Source: DATCLS01 sp035265325
GTDB taxonomy: Bacteria > Actinomycetota > Acidimicrobiia > Acidimicrobiales > VFJN01
Direction of reading: 5' to 3'
DNA: 19,878 bases
Assembly (NCBI GenBank): GCA_035265325.1
Contig: DATFOS010000245.1
Span: forward strand, 1-19,878
Each line of letters starts with the position of its first letter. Position 1 is the stretch's first letter. A program made the translations under genes and the position numbers. A model generated the notes under the pieces. That model saw only the letters and a list, made by a program, of their open reading frames with translations, was not told where the DNA came from and did no database searches. Positions 7,950 through 14,616 of this stretch are shown in pieces.

Positions 7950-8228
7950 CGCCAGCGCCTGCATCACCTGGGCGAGGTCGTCGGTCACGGCGTGGAGGTG
8001 CCGCGGGTCGTCGCTGGTCGGCTCGAGACGCCGGAGCTCGTGCCCGAGGGCCAGGATCAGCTCCCTGTAGGCGGCCGCCCGATCGGGATCGGTCACGCGC
8101 AGGTCGCGGGCGGCGGGCACGGCCTCGCGTGTCAGCGTCGCCAGGACGGTGACGCCCTCTCGGGCGGTGAGCCCGCCGTCGAGCACCCTCGTCGCAGTCT
8201 GGATGACCTGTTCGACGGCGACGCGCAC
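7947..8228 (-). CDS. Small helical protein of unknown function (93 aa)
   Basis: The family is not recognised. The 93-aa product is predicted to be mostly alpha-helical and soluble, with QVIQTATRVLDGGLTAREGVTVLATLTREAV near the N terminus and an ALGHELRRLEP helix later. There are no cysteines and no signal or membrane segment. The start is GTG 8228; the ribosome binding site is poor (only an AGAG-like stretch) and an in-frame TAG lies 9 bases upstream, so this is the first usable start after that stop. It is the last member of the minus-strand livK operon, and its stop lies in the palindrome shared with livF. Amino-acid composition and codon use look like real coding sequence. Confidence 0.65.
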   Translation of the reverse strand: MRVAVEQVIQTATRVLDGGLTAREGVTVLATLTREAVPAARDLRVTDPDRAAAYRELILALGHELRRLEPTSDDPRHLHAVTDDLAQVMQALA

Positions 8229-8237
8229 ACGGCGACT

Positions 8238-8348
8238 CTAGGAGCGGAGGGCCACCGCTTCTCGTCGGACGAGGGTGTTCACCCCCAGCTCGCGCAGCAG
8301 CCCGGCGGCGTCGTCGGCGCCCCGTCCTCGCACGACGGCGCTCGCCAT
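8238..8348 (-). CDS. Possible 36-aa ORF between nitroreductase and the 93-aa gene
   Basis: An ATG at 8348, two bases after the nitroreductase stop, opens a 36-codon frame ending in TAG at 8240-8238. It is in the same frame as the 93-aa gene, which starts three codons later. The peptide (ADDAAGLLRELGVNTLVRREAVAL) looks amphipathic and protein-like. GGAAG lies about 11 bases upstream, which is weak. It may be a tiny gene, or the remnant of an N-terminal extension of the next gene cut by a nonsense codon. Confidence 0.3.
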   Translation of the reverse strand: MASAVVRGRGADDAAGLLRELGVNTLVRREAVALRS

Positions 8349-8350
8349 CG

Positions 8351-9028
8351 TCACGCGCGTCGCTTCCACTCGTTCCAGTACGTGACGGCCTCGACCGGCT
8401 TGCGGTCCGCCGGCCGGAAGTCGCCGGTCACGTGGGCGACGGGCAACAGGGCCACCATGGTGACGGTGTCGGGGATGCCGAGCAGCTCGCCCGCCTCCCG
8501 CTCGTGCTGCAGGTGCAGGGTCGTGTACGCCGAGCCCAAGCCGCGGCTGCGGAGGGCGAGCATGAAGCTCCACACCGCGGGCAGGATCGACCCGTAGAAG
8601 CCCGCGGTGTCGGCCGGGGTGGGTCGCTCGGGCAGGCGGCTGAGCAGGCACGGGATCACGTGCACCGGCACCTCGTGCAGGTGCTCGGCCAGGTAGTCCG
8701 AGCTGCGCAGGATGGGGCTGTCCTCGTCACCGCCGGCCGCCACGACCGCCGCCTTCTGCATCTCGATGTACGGCCCGTAGCCCTTGCGGTAGATGTCGGC
8801 CAGGCCGGCGCGGACGTCGGGGTCGTCGACGACCAGCCAGCGCCACGGTTGGGTGTTGCCGCCCGAGGGCGCCTGCGTGGCCAGGCGGAGGCAGTCGAGC
8901 ACGACCTGGCGCGCCACCGGGCGCTCGAGGTCGAGGCGCTTGCGCACCGCACGCGTCGTGGTCAGCAGGCGGTCGATCTCGGCCAGGTCGAACCCGGCGG
9001 GCGAGACCGCGTTGGTGGGGGTCGTCAT
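8351..9028 (-). CDS. Nitroreductase family FMN-dependent oxidoreductase
   Basis: This 225-aa cytoplasmic flavoprotein belongs to the nitroreductase family, common in actinobacteria, which reduces nitro compounds, quinones or other electrophiles with NAD(P)H. Seen: the N-terminal phosphate-binding TTRAVRKRLD (R26-R31), the FMN-binding LATQAPSGGNTQPWRW segment (S55-N58) and the later SRGLGSAYTTLHLQHE segment. Length is usual. The start is ATG 9028: it overlaps the permease stop as ATGA and has AGGAG 7 bases upstream, so the long upstream extension of this frame is a shadow. Being translationally coupled to an ABC permease suggests its substrate is, or derives from, the imported compound. The exact reaction cannot be read from sequence. 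Confidence 0.9.
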   Translation of the reverse strand: MTTPTNAVSPAGFDLAEIDRLLTTTRAVRKRLDLERPVARQVVLDCLRLATQAPSGGNTQPWRWLVVDDPDVRAGLADIYRKGYGPYIEMQKAAVVAAGGDEDSPILRSSDYLAEHLHEVPVHVIPCLLSRLPERPTPADTAGFYGSILPAVWSFMLALRSRGLGSAYTTLHLQHEREAGELLGIPDTVTMVALLPVAHVTGDFRPADRKPVEAVTYWNEWKRRA

Positions 9029-11031
9029 GTCGGTGCTCCTGCGGTCACGGGCGCCGGCTCGGCGCCCGCCCGGCGGTCGGACGTGGTGGTGTGCGAGGCG
9101 CGGCCCCGCCCCGACGGCGGCCGGCGTCCGGTCATGCGGGACCGCACGGTGCCGGCGATGCCGCCCGGGTTGAGGACCGCGGTCGCGACCAGCAGGATGC
9201 CTGACGCCAGCAGGTAGTGCTCGCCGATGTCGGTGGTGCGGTCGAGGACGACGTAGCCGATGCCGAGCGGCGCCAGCCCCCCGGCCACCAGGGCGCCCCC
9301 GACGGTGGTGATGCCACCGAGGTAGGCGAACGCCAGCAGCGTCAGGCTCACCGACACGCCGAAGGAGTCGGCGGAGAGCTGGCCGCGGCTGTAGCCGATC
9401 AACGCCCCGCCCAGGCCGGCCAGGAAGGCCGACATCCCGAACGCCACGAGCTTGGCCACGGCGACGTCGACGCCGATCGACGCCGCCGCCCGCTCGTTGG
9501 ATCGCACGGCCAGCAGGGCACGGCCGGTGCCGCTGCGGCCGAGGTTGGCCACCGCCAGCGCGGCCAGCGTGAGCACCACGAGCACGAGTGCCCCGAACTG
9601 CCACCGGGCCAGCTCGGCCCCCCGGCGGATGGCCAGGTCGAGGCCGAAGATCCGGGCGTCGGGGATGAGGTTGCCGCCGGTGGGGGTCAACCGGGGGTTC
9701 TGGAACACGAGCTGCTCGATGGCGACACCGGCCGCCAGGGTGACCACGGCAAGCTGGACGCCCCGCACCCGCAGCGCGGGCACGGCGACCAGCAGCCCGA
9801 GCGCGGTGGCCGCCAGGGCGGCCGCGAGGAGCGACAGCGGGAACGGCAACCCGGTGCCGATCTTCGAGAGGACGAAACCGGCCGAGCCGGCGAACGCCGC
9901 CTGCGCCAGCGAGATCTGGCCCACGAAACCCGTGAGCACCACCAGCGACAGCGCCATGACGGCGACGATCATCGACGTGATCACGCCGAAGCGGTAGCTG
10001 CCGTCTGTCAGCAGCAGGGCGGCGAACCCCGCAGCCACCAGGCCGGCGACGACCGGCGGCCGGCGGCGCGGCGTGGGCACCGACGGCAGCGGGTCGACGG
10101 TCGCCGACCCCCGTCCCGGCAGCCGGGGTCCGACCACGAACAGGGCGACCACGATGACCAGCAGCGGCACGGTCTCGGCGACACCCACCGTCGCCCAGTC
10201 GGGCCACCATTCCTTGGAGGACAGGAACGTGATCTCCGACTCGACCGCGCCCAGCGCCAGTCCCGCCGCACAGGCGACGCCGACGGACGTCAGCCGGCCC
10301 ACGAGCGCGCACGCCAGGCCCGGCACCACCATGAGGGACCAGCTCACGGGGTCGAGCCCCACCGACGGCGCCACCACGATGGCGACCGCGGCGCCGACCA
10401 CGGCGGCCAGCACCCACGTGGCGGCGGCCAGCCGGTCCGGCGACCAGCCGAGCAGGGTGGCGCCGCGCTCCGACTCGGCCGCCGCCCGGGTGGCGAGGCC
10501 CCACCGGGTGTACCGCCCGTAGGCCCAAAGCAGCACGGCGATGAGCGTGACGACGGCAGCGAACCAGATGCGGTCCTCGGAGAAGCTGAGCGAGCCCAGG
10601 TGGACCGGGTCGTCGGGCAGCGCGGACGGCACCGCACGGCGGCCGGTGCCGAAGCGCAGCAGGACCAGCGCCTGCAGGACGATGGCCACGCCCACCGAAG
10701 CCACGACCTTGGCGAGGGGCGGAGCAGACCGCAGCGGGCGGAACACTGCGACGTGGAGGATCAGCCCCAGCGCCGCCGCCACCGCCACACCGGTGAGCAG
10801 CGCCGGCCACACCGCCAGCCCGCCGCCGAGGTCGAGCCGGCCGACGGGCAGCACCAGGTCCCCCGCCCGGCGCAGCTCGTCGTAGACGAACGCCGCCCAC
10901 ATCGCCATGGCCCCTTGGGCGATGTTGATGACCCCCGTGCCCCGGTAGGTGGTGACCAGGGCCATGGCGAGCGCCGCGTAGGCGGCGCCCGCCCCGAGCC
11001 CGACGATCAGGAACAGTAGGTGGTCGGTCAC
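9025..11031 (-). CDS. Fused LivH-LivM ABC transporter permease
   Basis: This 668-aa membrane protein joins both permease subunits of a HAAT-family importer in one chain. The LivH half (about residues 1-300) starts GLGAGAAYAALAMALVTTYRG and carries the family motif GVINIAQGA (around 33-41). A hydrophilic linker rich in Pro and Arg (about 302-325) follows. The LivM half then carries LTGFVGQISLAQAAFAG (from L366) and ends with FAYLGGITTVGGALVAGG. The tail after the last helix is Arg/Ser-rich and cytoplasmic. The start is GTG 11031, overlapping the livK stop as GTGA; its stop overlaps the nitroreductase start as ATGA. In Escherichia coli LivH and LivM are separate proteins; here one polypeptide can form the whole pore. 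Partner ATPases are inferred to be at 6472-7934 on the opposite strand. Confidence 0.93.
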   Translation of the reverse strand: MTDHLLFLIVGLGAGAAYAALAMALVTTYRGTGVINIAQGAMAMWAAFVYDELRRAGDLVLPVGRLDLGGGLAVWPALLTGVAVAAALGLILHVAVFRPLRSAPPLAKVVASVGVAIVLQALVLLRFGTGRRAVPSALPDDPVHLGSLSFSEDRIWFAAVVTLIAVLLWAYGRYTRWGLATRAAAESERGATLLGWSPDRLAAATWVLAAVVGAAVAIVVAPSVGLDPVSWSLMVVPGLACALVGRLTSVGVACAAGLALGAVESEITFLSSKEWWPDWATVGVAETVPLLVIVVALFVVGPRLPGRGSATVDPLPSVPTPRRRPPVVAGLVAAGFAALLLTDGSYRFGVITSMIVAVMALSLVVLTGFVGQISLAQAAFAGSAGFVLSKIGTGLPFPLSLLAAALAATALGLLVAVPALRVRGVQLAVVTLAAGVAIEQLVFQNPRLTPTGGNLIPDARIFGLDLAIRRGAELARWQFGALVLVVLTLAALAVANLGRSGTGRALLAVRSNERAAASIGVDVAVAKLVAFGMSAFLAGLGGALIGYSRGQLSADSFGVSVSLTLLAFAYLGGITTVGGALVAGGLAPLGIGYVVLDRTTDIGEHYLLASGILLVATAVLNPGGIAGTVRSRMTGRRPPSGRGRASHTTTSDRRAGAEPAPVTAGAPT

Positions 11032-12305
11032 CCGAGCATCCCGGTCACGTCGACGTAGTCGTCGGTGACCGCCTCGACCGAGCCGTCGTCCTGCACCTGG
11101 AAGAACAGCAGGTCGGTGCTGCACGCCGAGTTGCCGGGCAGCACCGACCGGTCGCAGCTGATCGTGGGCCCGGCGTAGCTGTCGAAGCCGGTGGTCGCCC
11201 GCAGGGCCCCGGCGACGGAGGCGCCGTCGATGGGCCCGTCGATCGTGGCCATGATCCGCGTCAGGTTGATGAGGTCGGCGAAGCTGATGATGGCGTTGCC
11301 GGCGATGAGGTCCTCGTGGCCCGCCTCGCGCATGACCGCGCCGTACTCCTCGAGCTCGGCCTGCTTGGCGGCCGGCGCCGAGTCGAGGTCGCCGGGATGC
11401 CAGTGGTCGGCGTCGGTGTCGACCCCGACCGCGTCCTCTCCGAGGGCGTCGTGCAGGCCCACGCACGAGGCGGCCAGGATGCGACCCTGGTAGCCGGCGT
11501 CGCGCAGCGCGCCGATCATCTCGGCGCACTGGGCGTCGGTTGCGGCGATGGTGCCGCTGACGTCCGGGTTCTCCGAGACGGCCGTGGCCGCCAGCACCGC
11601 CCAGTTGGGCGAGGCCGCGTCGTAGTACACGGTCGTGTAGTCGATGCCCAACATGTCGCTGGTCGGCTCGAGTGAGGTATCGGTGAACGCGTGGCTCGAG
11701 GGCTCGTCGGGCAGGAACCAGGTGACCGACTCCGCCCCCTCGTCCGCGTAGAACTGCAGGGCGGCGGCGCCGTAGGCCAGCGCGGCCGCACCGAAGTAGG
11801 TCGCGTTCTCGTCGAACATCCGGGCGGGCCCGAACTGCACGTGGCCCACCAGGGGTATCCCGGCGTCGTTCAGGATCGGCAGCATGGCGTCGCCGCCCAG
11901 GTCGGTGCCCTCCACCACGGCCACCACGCCGTCCTCGACGAACTGGTTGGCACAATCGATCGACGCCTCGGGTGAGCCGTCCGTGGCGCACCGCGTCACC
12001 TGCAGGGGGCGACCCTCGACCCCGCCGAGGCGGGTGTTGATGTAGTCCTCGGCGACCTCGTTGCCGACCCGCAGCTCGGGCACCGAGAAGGCGCCGCCCT
12101 CGCTGTTGACGAACCCGACCGGGATCGGCTCGCCCGTCGCCTCGGTCCCGGCGCTGGTCGCGGTCGTGTCACCGAGGTCCGACCCCGAGTCGGCGTCCGA
12201 GCTGGTCGTGTCGTCGCCCGAGCAGGCGACGGCTGCGCCGAGCACGGCGAGCAGCGCGACCGCGAGGATCCGCTGGTGCTTCCGGCCGCGAGAGAAGCGG
12301 TTCAT
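11028..12305 (-). CDS. Branched-chain amino acid-type ABC transporter substrate-binding lipoprotein (LivK-like)
   Basis: This 425-aa extracytoplasmic binding protein has the periplasmic-binding-protein type 6 fold. The N terminus has basic residues, a hydrophobic stretch and a lipobox-like AVAC with Cys28 as the lipidation site, followed by a Ser/Thr/Asp/Gly-rich spacer to about residue 58. The mature domain begins IPVGFVNSEGGAFS and contains YINTRLGGVEGRPLQV, a usual signature region, plus VVAVVEGTDLGGDAMLPIL and the C-terminal lobe. ATG 12305 has GAGGGGGA 8 bases upstream. It is the first gene of the operon with the fused permease (GTGA overlap), nitroreductase and small gene. A 19-bp motif lies 73 bases before the start, with a weaker copy further back. 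The ligand is unknown. Confidence 0.92.
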   Translation of the reverse strand: MNRFSRGRKHQRILAVALLAVLGAAVACSGDDTTSSDADSGSDLGDTTATSAGTEATGEPIPVGFVNSEGGAFSVPELRVGNEVAEDYINTRLGGVEGRPLQVTRCATDGSPEASIDCANQFVEDGVVAVVEGTDLGGDAMLPILNDAGIPLVGHVQFGPARMFDENATYFGAAALAYGAAALQFYADEGAESVTWFLPDEPSSHAFTDTSLEPTSDMLGIDYTTVYYDAASPNWAVLAATAVSENPDVSGTIAATDAQCAEMIGALRDAGYQGRILAASCVGLHDALGEDAVGVDTDADHWHPGDLDSAPAAKQAELEEYGAVMREAGHEDLIAGNAIISFADLINLTRIMATIDGPIDGASVAGALRATTGFDSYAGPTISCDRSVLPGNSACSTDLLFFQVQDDGSVEAVTDDYVDVTGMLG

Positions 12306-12378
12306 CGCTCATGTCCCCCTCTTGTGTCGGGCCTGGTCCGACCCGTGTGACCAGCGTCCGCTGCCGAGGTGGGGTGTG

Positions 12379-12397
12379 GTAGTAGGCGGCGCCCTAC
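12379..12397 (-). promoter_or_regulatory. Putative operator upstream of livK, strong copy of the 19-bp motif
   Basis: Read towards livK the sequence is GTAGGGCGCCGCCTACTAC. It matches the esterase-operon motif at 16 of 19 positions, has the same orientation relative to the gene, and lies 73 bases before the livK start. It has dyad arms GTAG/CTAC. It also lies 165 bases before the divergent PD40 lipoprotein gene, which could be affected too. Confidence 0.5.
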
Positions 12398-12436
12398 TTC
12401 CAGCTCGCCGACGATGACCGAGGCGGCCACCCGGCG

Positions 12437-12455
12437 GCAGCAGGCACCGCCCTAC
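12437..12455 (-). promoter_or_regulatory. Putative second, weaker operator copy behind livK
   Basis: Read towards livK the sequence is GTAGGGCGGTGCCTGCTGC, 15 of 19 identical to the copy at 12379-12397 and in the same orientation, 58 bases further upstream. The distal GTAG arm is degraded to GCAG, so it may be a low-affinity site or a chance resemblance strengthened by GC content. Confidence 0.3.
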
Positions 12456-12562
12456 ACCAACCGTCGGCCCAGGACTGCCGGACGGATGCGTACCTCGTAC
12501 CTGGGTCGCGGCGATAGCAACGGTGGACCTCTGGTGGGAGCCGGGGGACGAGGGGAGCTGGG

Positions 12563-14485
12563 ATGCGAACACGGGGTGGGCTTGCGGCGCTCTGCGTGCT
12601 GGCGGCGGTGGCCGGCGTCGGGTGCGAGGCCGAGCCGTCGCCGTGGCGGTCGACGCTGGTGAGCATCAACTGGGCGGGGACCGACGCCGGCAACTACGAG
12701 TCCTTGCTGCCGGTGTTCAGCCCCGACGGCACCGAGGTCGCCTTCACCAGCTACGCCGCCGACCTGGGCCCGGACTACGGCAACGGCGGGGCCGACGCCT
12801 ATGTGCGCGACCTGGCCACGGGCACCACCTCGCGGGTCATCGGCACCTACATCGGCCGCGCCATCGAGCCGGCCTTCAGCCCCGACGGCTCGGCGGTCGC
12901 GTTCACCAGCGGGGGAACGCACTTCGGCCCACCGGACGCCAACGGCCAGCTCGATGTGTACGTGCGCGAGCTGGGCCCGGAGGGCCTCCTCGAGTTCACG
13001 CTGGTGTCGCCCAACGGCGCCGGGACGAGCGGCGGCAACGGCTGGTCCCGCGGGCCGGTGTTCAGCCCCGACGGCACGAAGGTGGCGTTCACCAGCAACG
13101 CCTCCGACCTCGGGCCGCCCGACACCAACGGGGCGACCGACGTCTACGTGCGTGACCTGGTCGCCGGCACCACGACGCTCGTGTCGATGAACGTCGACCG
13201 GAACGACAGCGGCAACGGGATGTCCCTCGTGCCGGTGTTCAGCCCGTCGGGCACCGAGATCGCCTTCCTCAGCATGGCATCCGACCTGGGCCCGACCGAC
13301 ACCAACGGCCTCGGGGACCTGTACGTCCGCGACCTCGTGACGGGCACCACCACGTTGGTCACGGTCAACGCCGCCGGGACGAGGGCGGGCAACGCCGGGA
13401 TGGGCATCGATCGGCCGACGTTCAGCGGCGACGGGTCGCGCCTGGCATTCGCCAGCTCGGCGTCGGACCTGGTCGCCGGCGACCACAACGGCCAGGGCGA
13501 CGTGTTCGTGCGCGACCTGCGGGCGGGCACGACCACCCTGGCGTCGGTGGCCGCCGGTGGCACCAGGTCGGGCGGCAACGGCGGCTCGTTCGACCCGGTC
13601 CTGAGCCCGGACGGGACCAAGGTCGTCTTCACCAGCATGGCCTCCGACCTGGGCCCGAACGACAGCCCGCGCGCCAACCCGGATTACGACGACGACATCT
13701 ACGTGCGCGACCTGGCCGCCGGGACCACGACCCTGCTCTCTGCCAACGCCGCCGGGGACGACAGCGGGGCGGCCCAGTCCTTCGGCCCGGTGCTCAGCCC
13801 CGACGGGACGAAGGTGGCCTTCGGCAGCGACGCCGGCGACCTCGGCCCCACGGACACCAACGGCGCGAGCGACCTCTACGTCCACGACCTGGCCTCCGGC
13901 ACGACGATGCTCGTGTCGGCGGCCGCGGACGGCGGCGACACCGCCGCCGGGTCGTCGTACCACGGCCGGCCCGCCTTCAGCCCGGACTCGTCGCGCATCG
14001 CCTTCGAGAGCCAGGCGAGTGGGTTCGGGCCGACGGACAGCAACGGGTCCCGGGACGTCTACCTGGCCGAGGTGCGCGGAGCGGACCTCGCGGTCACGCT
14101 CGACGCCGCCCCGGTGACCGTCGCCGCCGGCGGCCAGGTCACCTATCGGGTCGAGCTGGCCAACGACGGTCCGGACCCGGCCGACGGGGCGGCGTTCGGA
14201 TTGGTCGTGCCCGCCGGCACGGACGTGACGTCCGTGGAGCCGGACGGCGTCACCTGCACGGCGCCCACCCCCGAACATCCCGACGTGGTGTTGTGCGACG
14301 CCGGCAACCTCGCACCCGGCTCCCGGGTCGGCGCCACCGTGGGCGTGACGGTCGCCGCTGGCACCGGCCAGCCGCTCCCCCCGACGGCGGTGGCGGTGGC
14401 CGTCGCCTCCTCCGACACGCTGGACCCGGCCCACGCCAACGACACGGCCCGCGCCACCATCACGATCACTCCACCGCCCACCTGA
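12563..14485 (+). CDS. Secreted lipoprotein with PD40 beta-propeller repeats and a DUF11-like domain
   Basis: This 640-aa protein is probably anchored on the outer face of the membrane. It has a signal peptide ending in lipobox VAGVGC (Cys21). Residues 50-504 hold eight repeats of about 47-57 aa, each built on FSPDGTxVAFTS, then ASDLGPxDTNG, then DVYVRDLxxGTTTLVS. This is the TolB/PD40 propeller pattern, and the DxNG loops resemble calcium-binding turns. Residues about 508-636 form a DUF11/CARDB-like beta-sandwich (DLAVTLDAAP, VTYRVELANDGPDPADGA, then DPAHANDTARATITI) often found in cell-surface proteins. ATG 12563 has AGGGGAG 5 bases upstream. No catalytic site is evident, so binding or surface display is more likely than enzymatic activity. 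The gene stands alone, divergent from livK and convergent with the M15 gene. Confidence 0.88.
   Translation: MRTRGGLAALCVLAAVAGVGCEAEPSPWRSTLVSINWAGTDAGNYESLLPVFSPDGTEVAFTSYAADLGPDYGNGGADAYVRDLATGTTSRVIGTYIGRAIEPAFSPDGSAVAFTSGGTHFGPPDANGQLDVYVRELGPEGLLEFTLVSPNGAGTSGGNGWSRGPVFSPDGTKVAFTSNASDLGPPDTNGATDVYVRDLVAGTTTLVSMNVDRNDSGNGMSLVPVFSPSGTEIAFLSMASDLGPTDTNGLGDLYVRDLVTGTTTLVTVNAAGTRAGNAGMGIDRPTFSGDGSRLAFASSASDLVAGDHNGQGDVFVRDLRAGTTTLASVAAGGTRSGGNGGSFDPVLSPDGTKVVFTSMASDLGPNDSPRANPDYDDDIYVRDLAAGTTTLLSANAAGDDSGAAQSFGPVLSPDGTKVAFGSDAGDLGPTDTNGASDLYVHDLASGTTMLVSAAADGGDTAAGSSYHGRPAFSPDSSRIAFESQASGFGPTDSNGSRDVYLAEVRGADLAVTLDAAPVTVAAGGQVTYRVELANDGPDPADGAAFGLVVPAGTDVTSVEPDGVTCTAPTPEHPDVVLCDAGNLAPGSRVGATVGVTVAAGTGQPLPPTAVAVAVASSDTLDPAHANDTARATITITPPPT
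12710..14074 (+). repeat. Eight degenerate in-gene repeats encoding propeller blades
   Basis: The segment codes for eight units recognisable at protein level by FSPDG-like starts and a DVYVRDL-like end. Units 3, 4 and 7 are the closest to each other; unit 2 has a changed end (ELGPEGLLEF) and unit 6 has a longer acidic loop (PRANPDYDDD). They have diverged too far for long exact DNA repeats. Confidence 0.85.
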
Positions 14486-14500
14486 CGCACCCCGGCGTCC

Positions 14501-14549
14501 GCGGCCCGTCGTCGGCGTGGCTGCGGCGTTCTCCCCTAGGCCGGGCCGC
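14501..14549. terminator. Long-loop inverted repeat between convergent genes
   Basis: GCGGCCCG at 14501-14508 and CGGGCCGC at 14542-14549 are exact inverted repeats, 33 bases apart, within the 131-bp gap between the PD40 gene and the convergent M15 gene. The loop is long and no T-run follows, so terminator function is a guess. Confidence 0.25.
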
Positions 14550-14616
14550 TCCGGTCCGCACGTACCGCACACGCGCCGATGACAACTGGACGTCGTCCCC
14601 TGACCGGGCGCTGGGG

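Noticed and set aside
9029..10900. Long N-terminal extension of the nitroreductase frame
   Set aside because: Shadow of the permease in another frame; the ATG at 9028 with AGGAG and an ATGA overlap is the natural start.
9217..11019. 600-codon open frame opposite the fused permease
   Set aside because: Highly charged Gln/His/Arg/Gly-rich mirror of hydrophobic codons; no motif.
11032..11991. N-terminal extension of the permease frame through livK
   Set aside because: Arg-rich low-complexity shadow of livK; GTG 11031 overlaps the livK stop and starts the first membrane helix.
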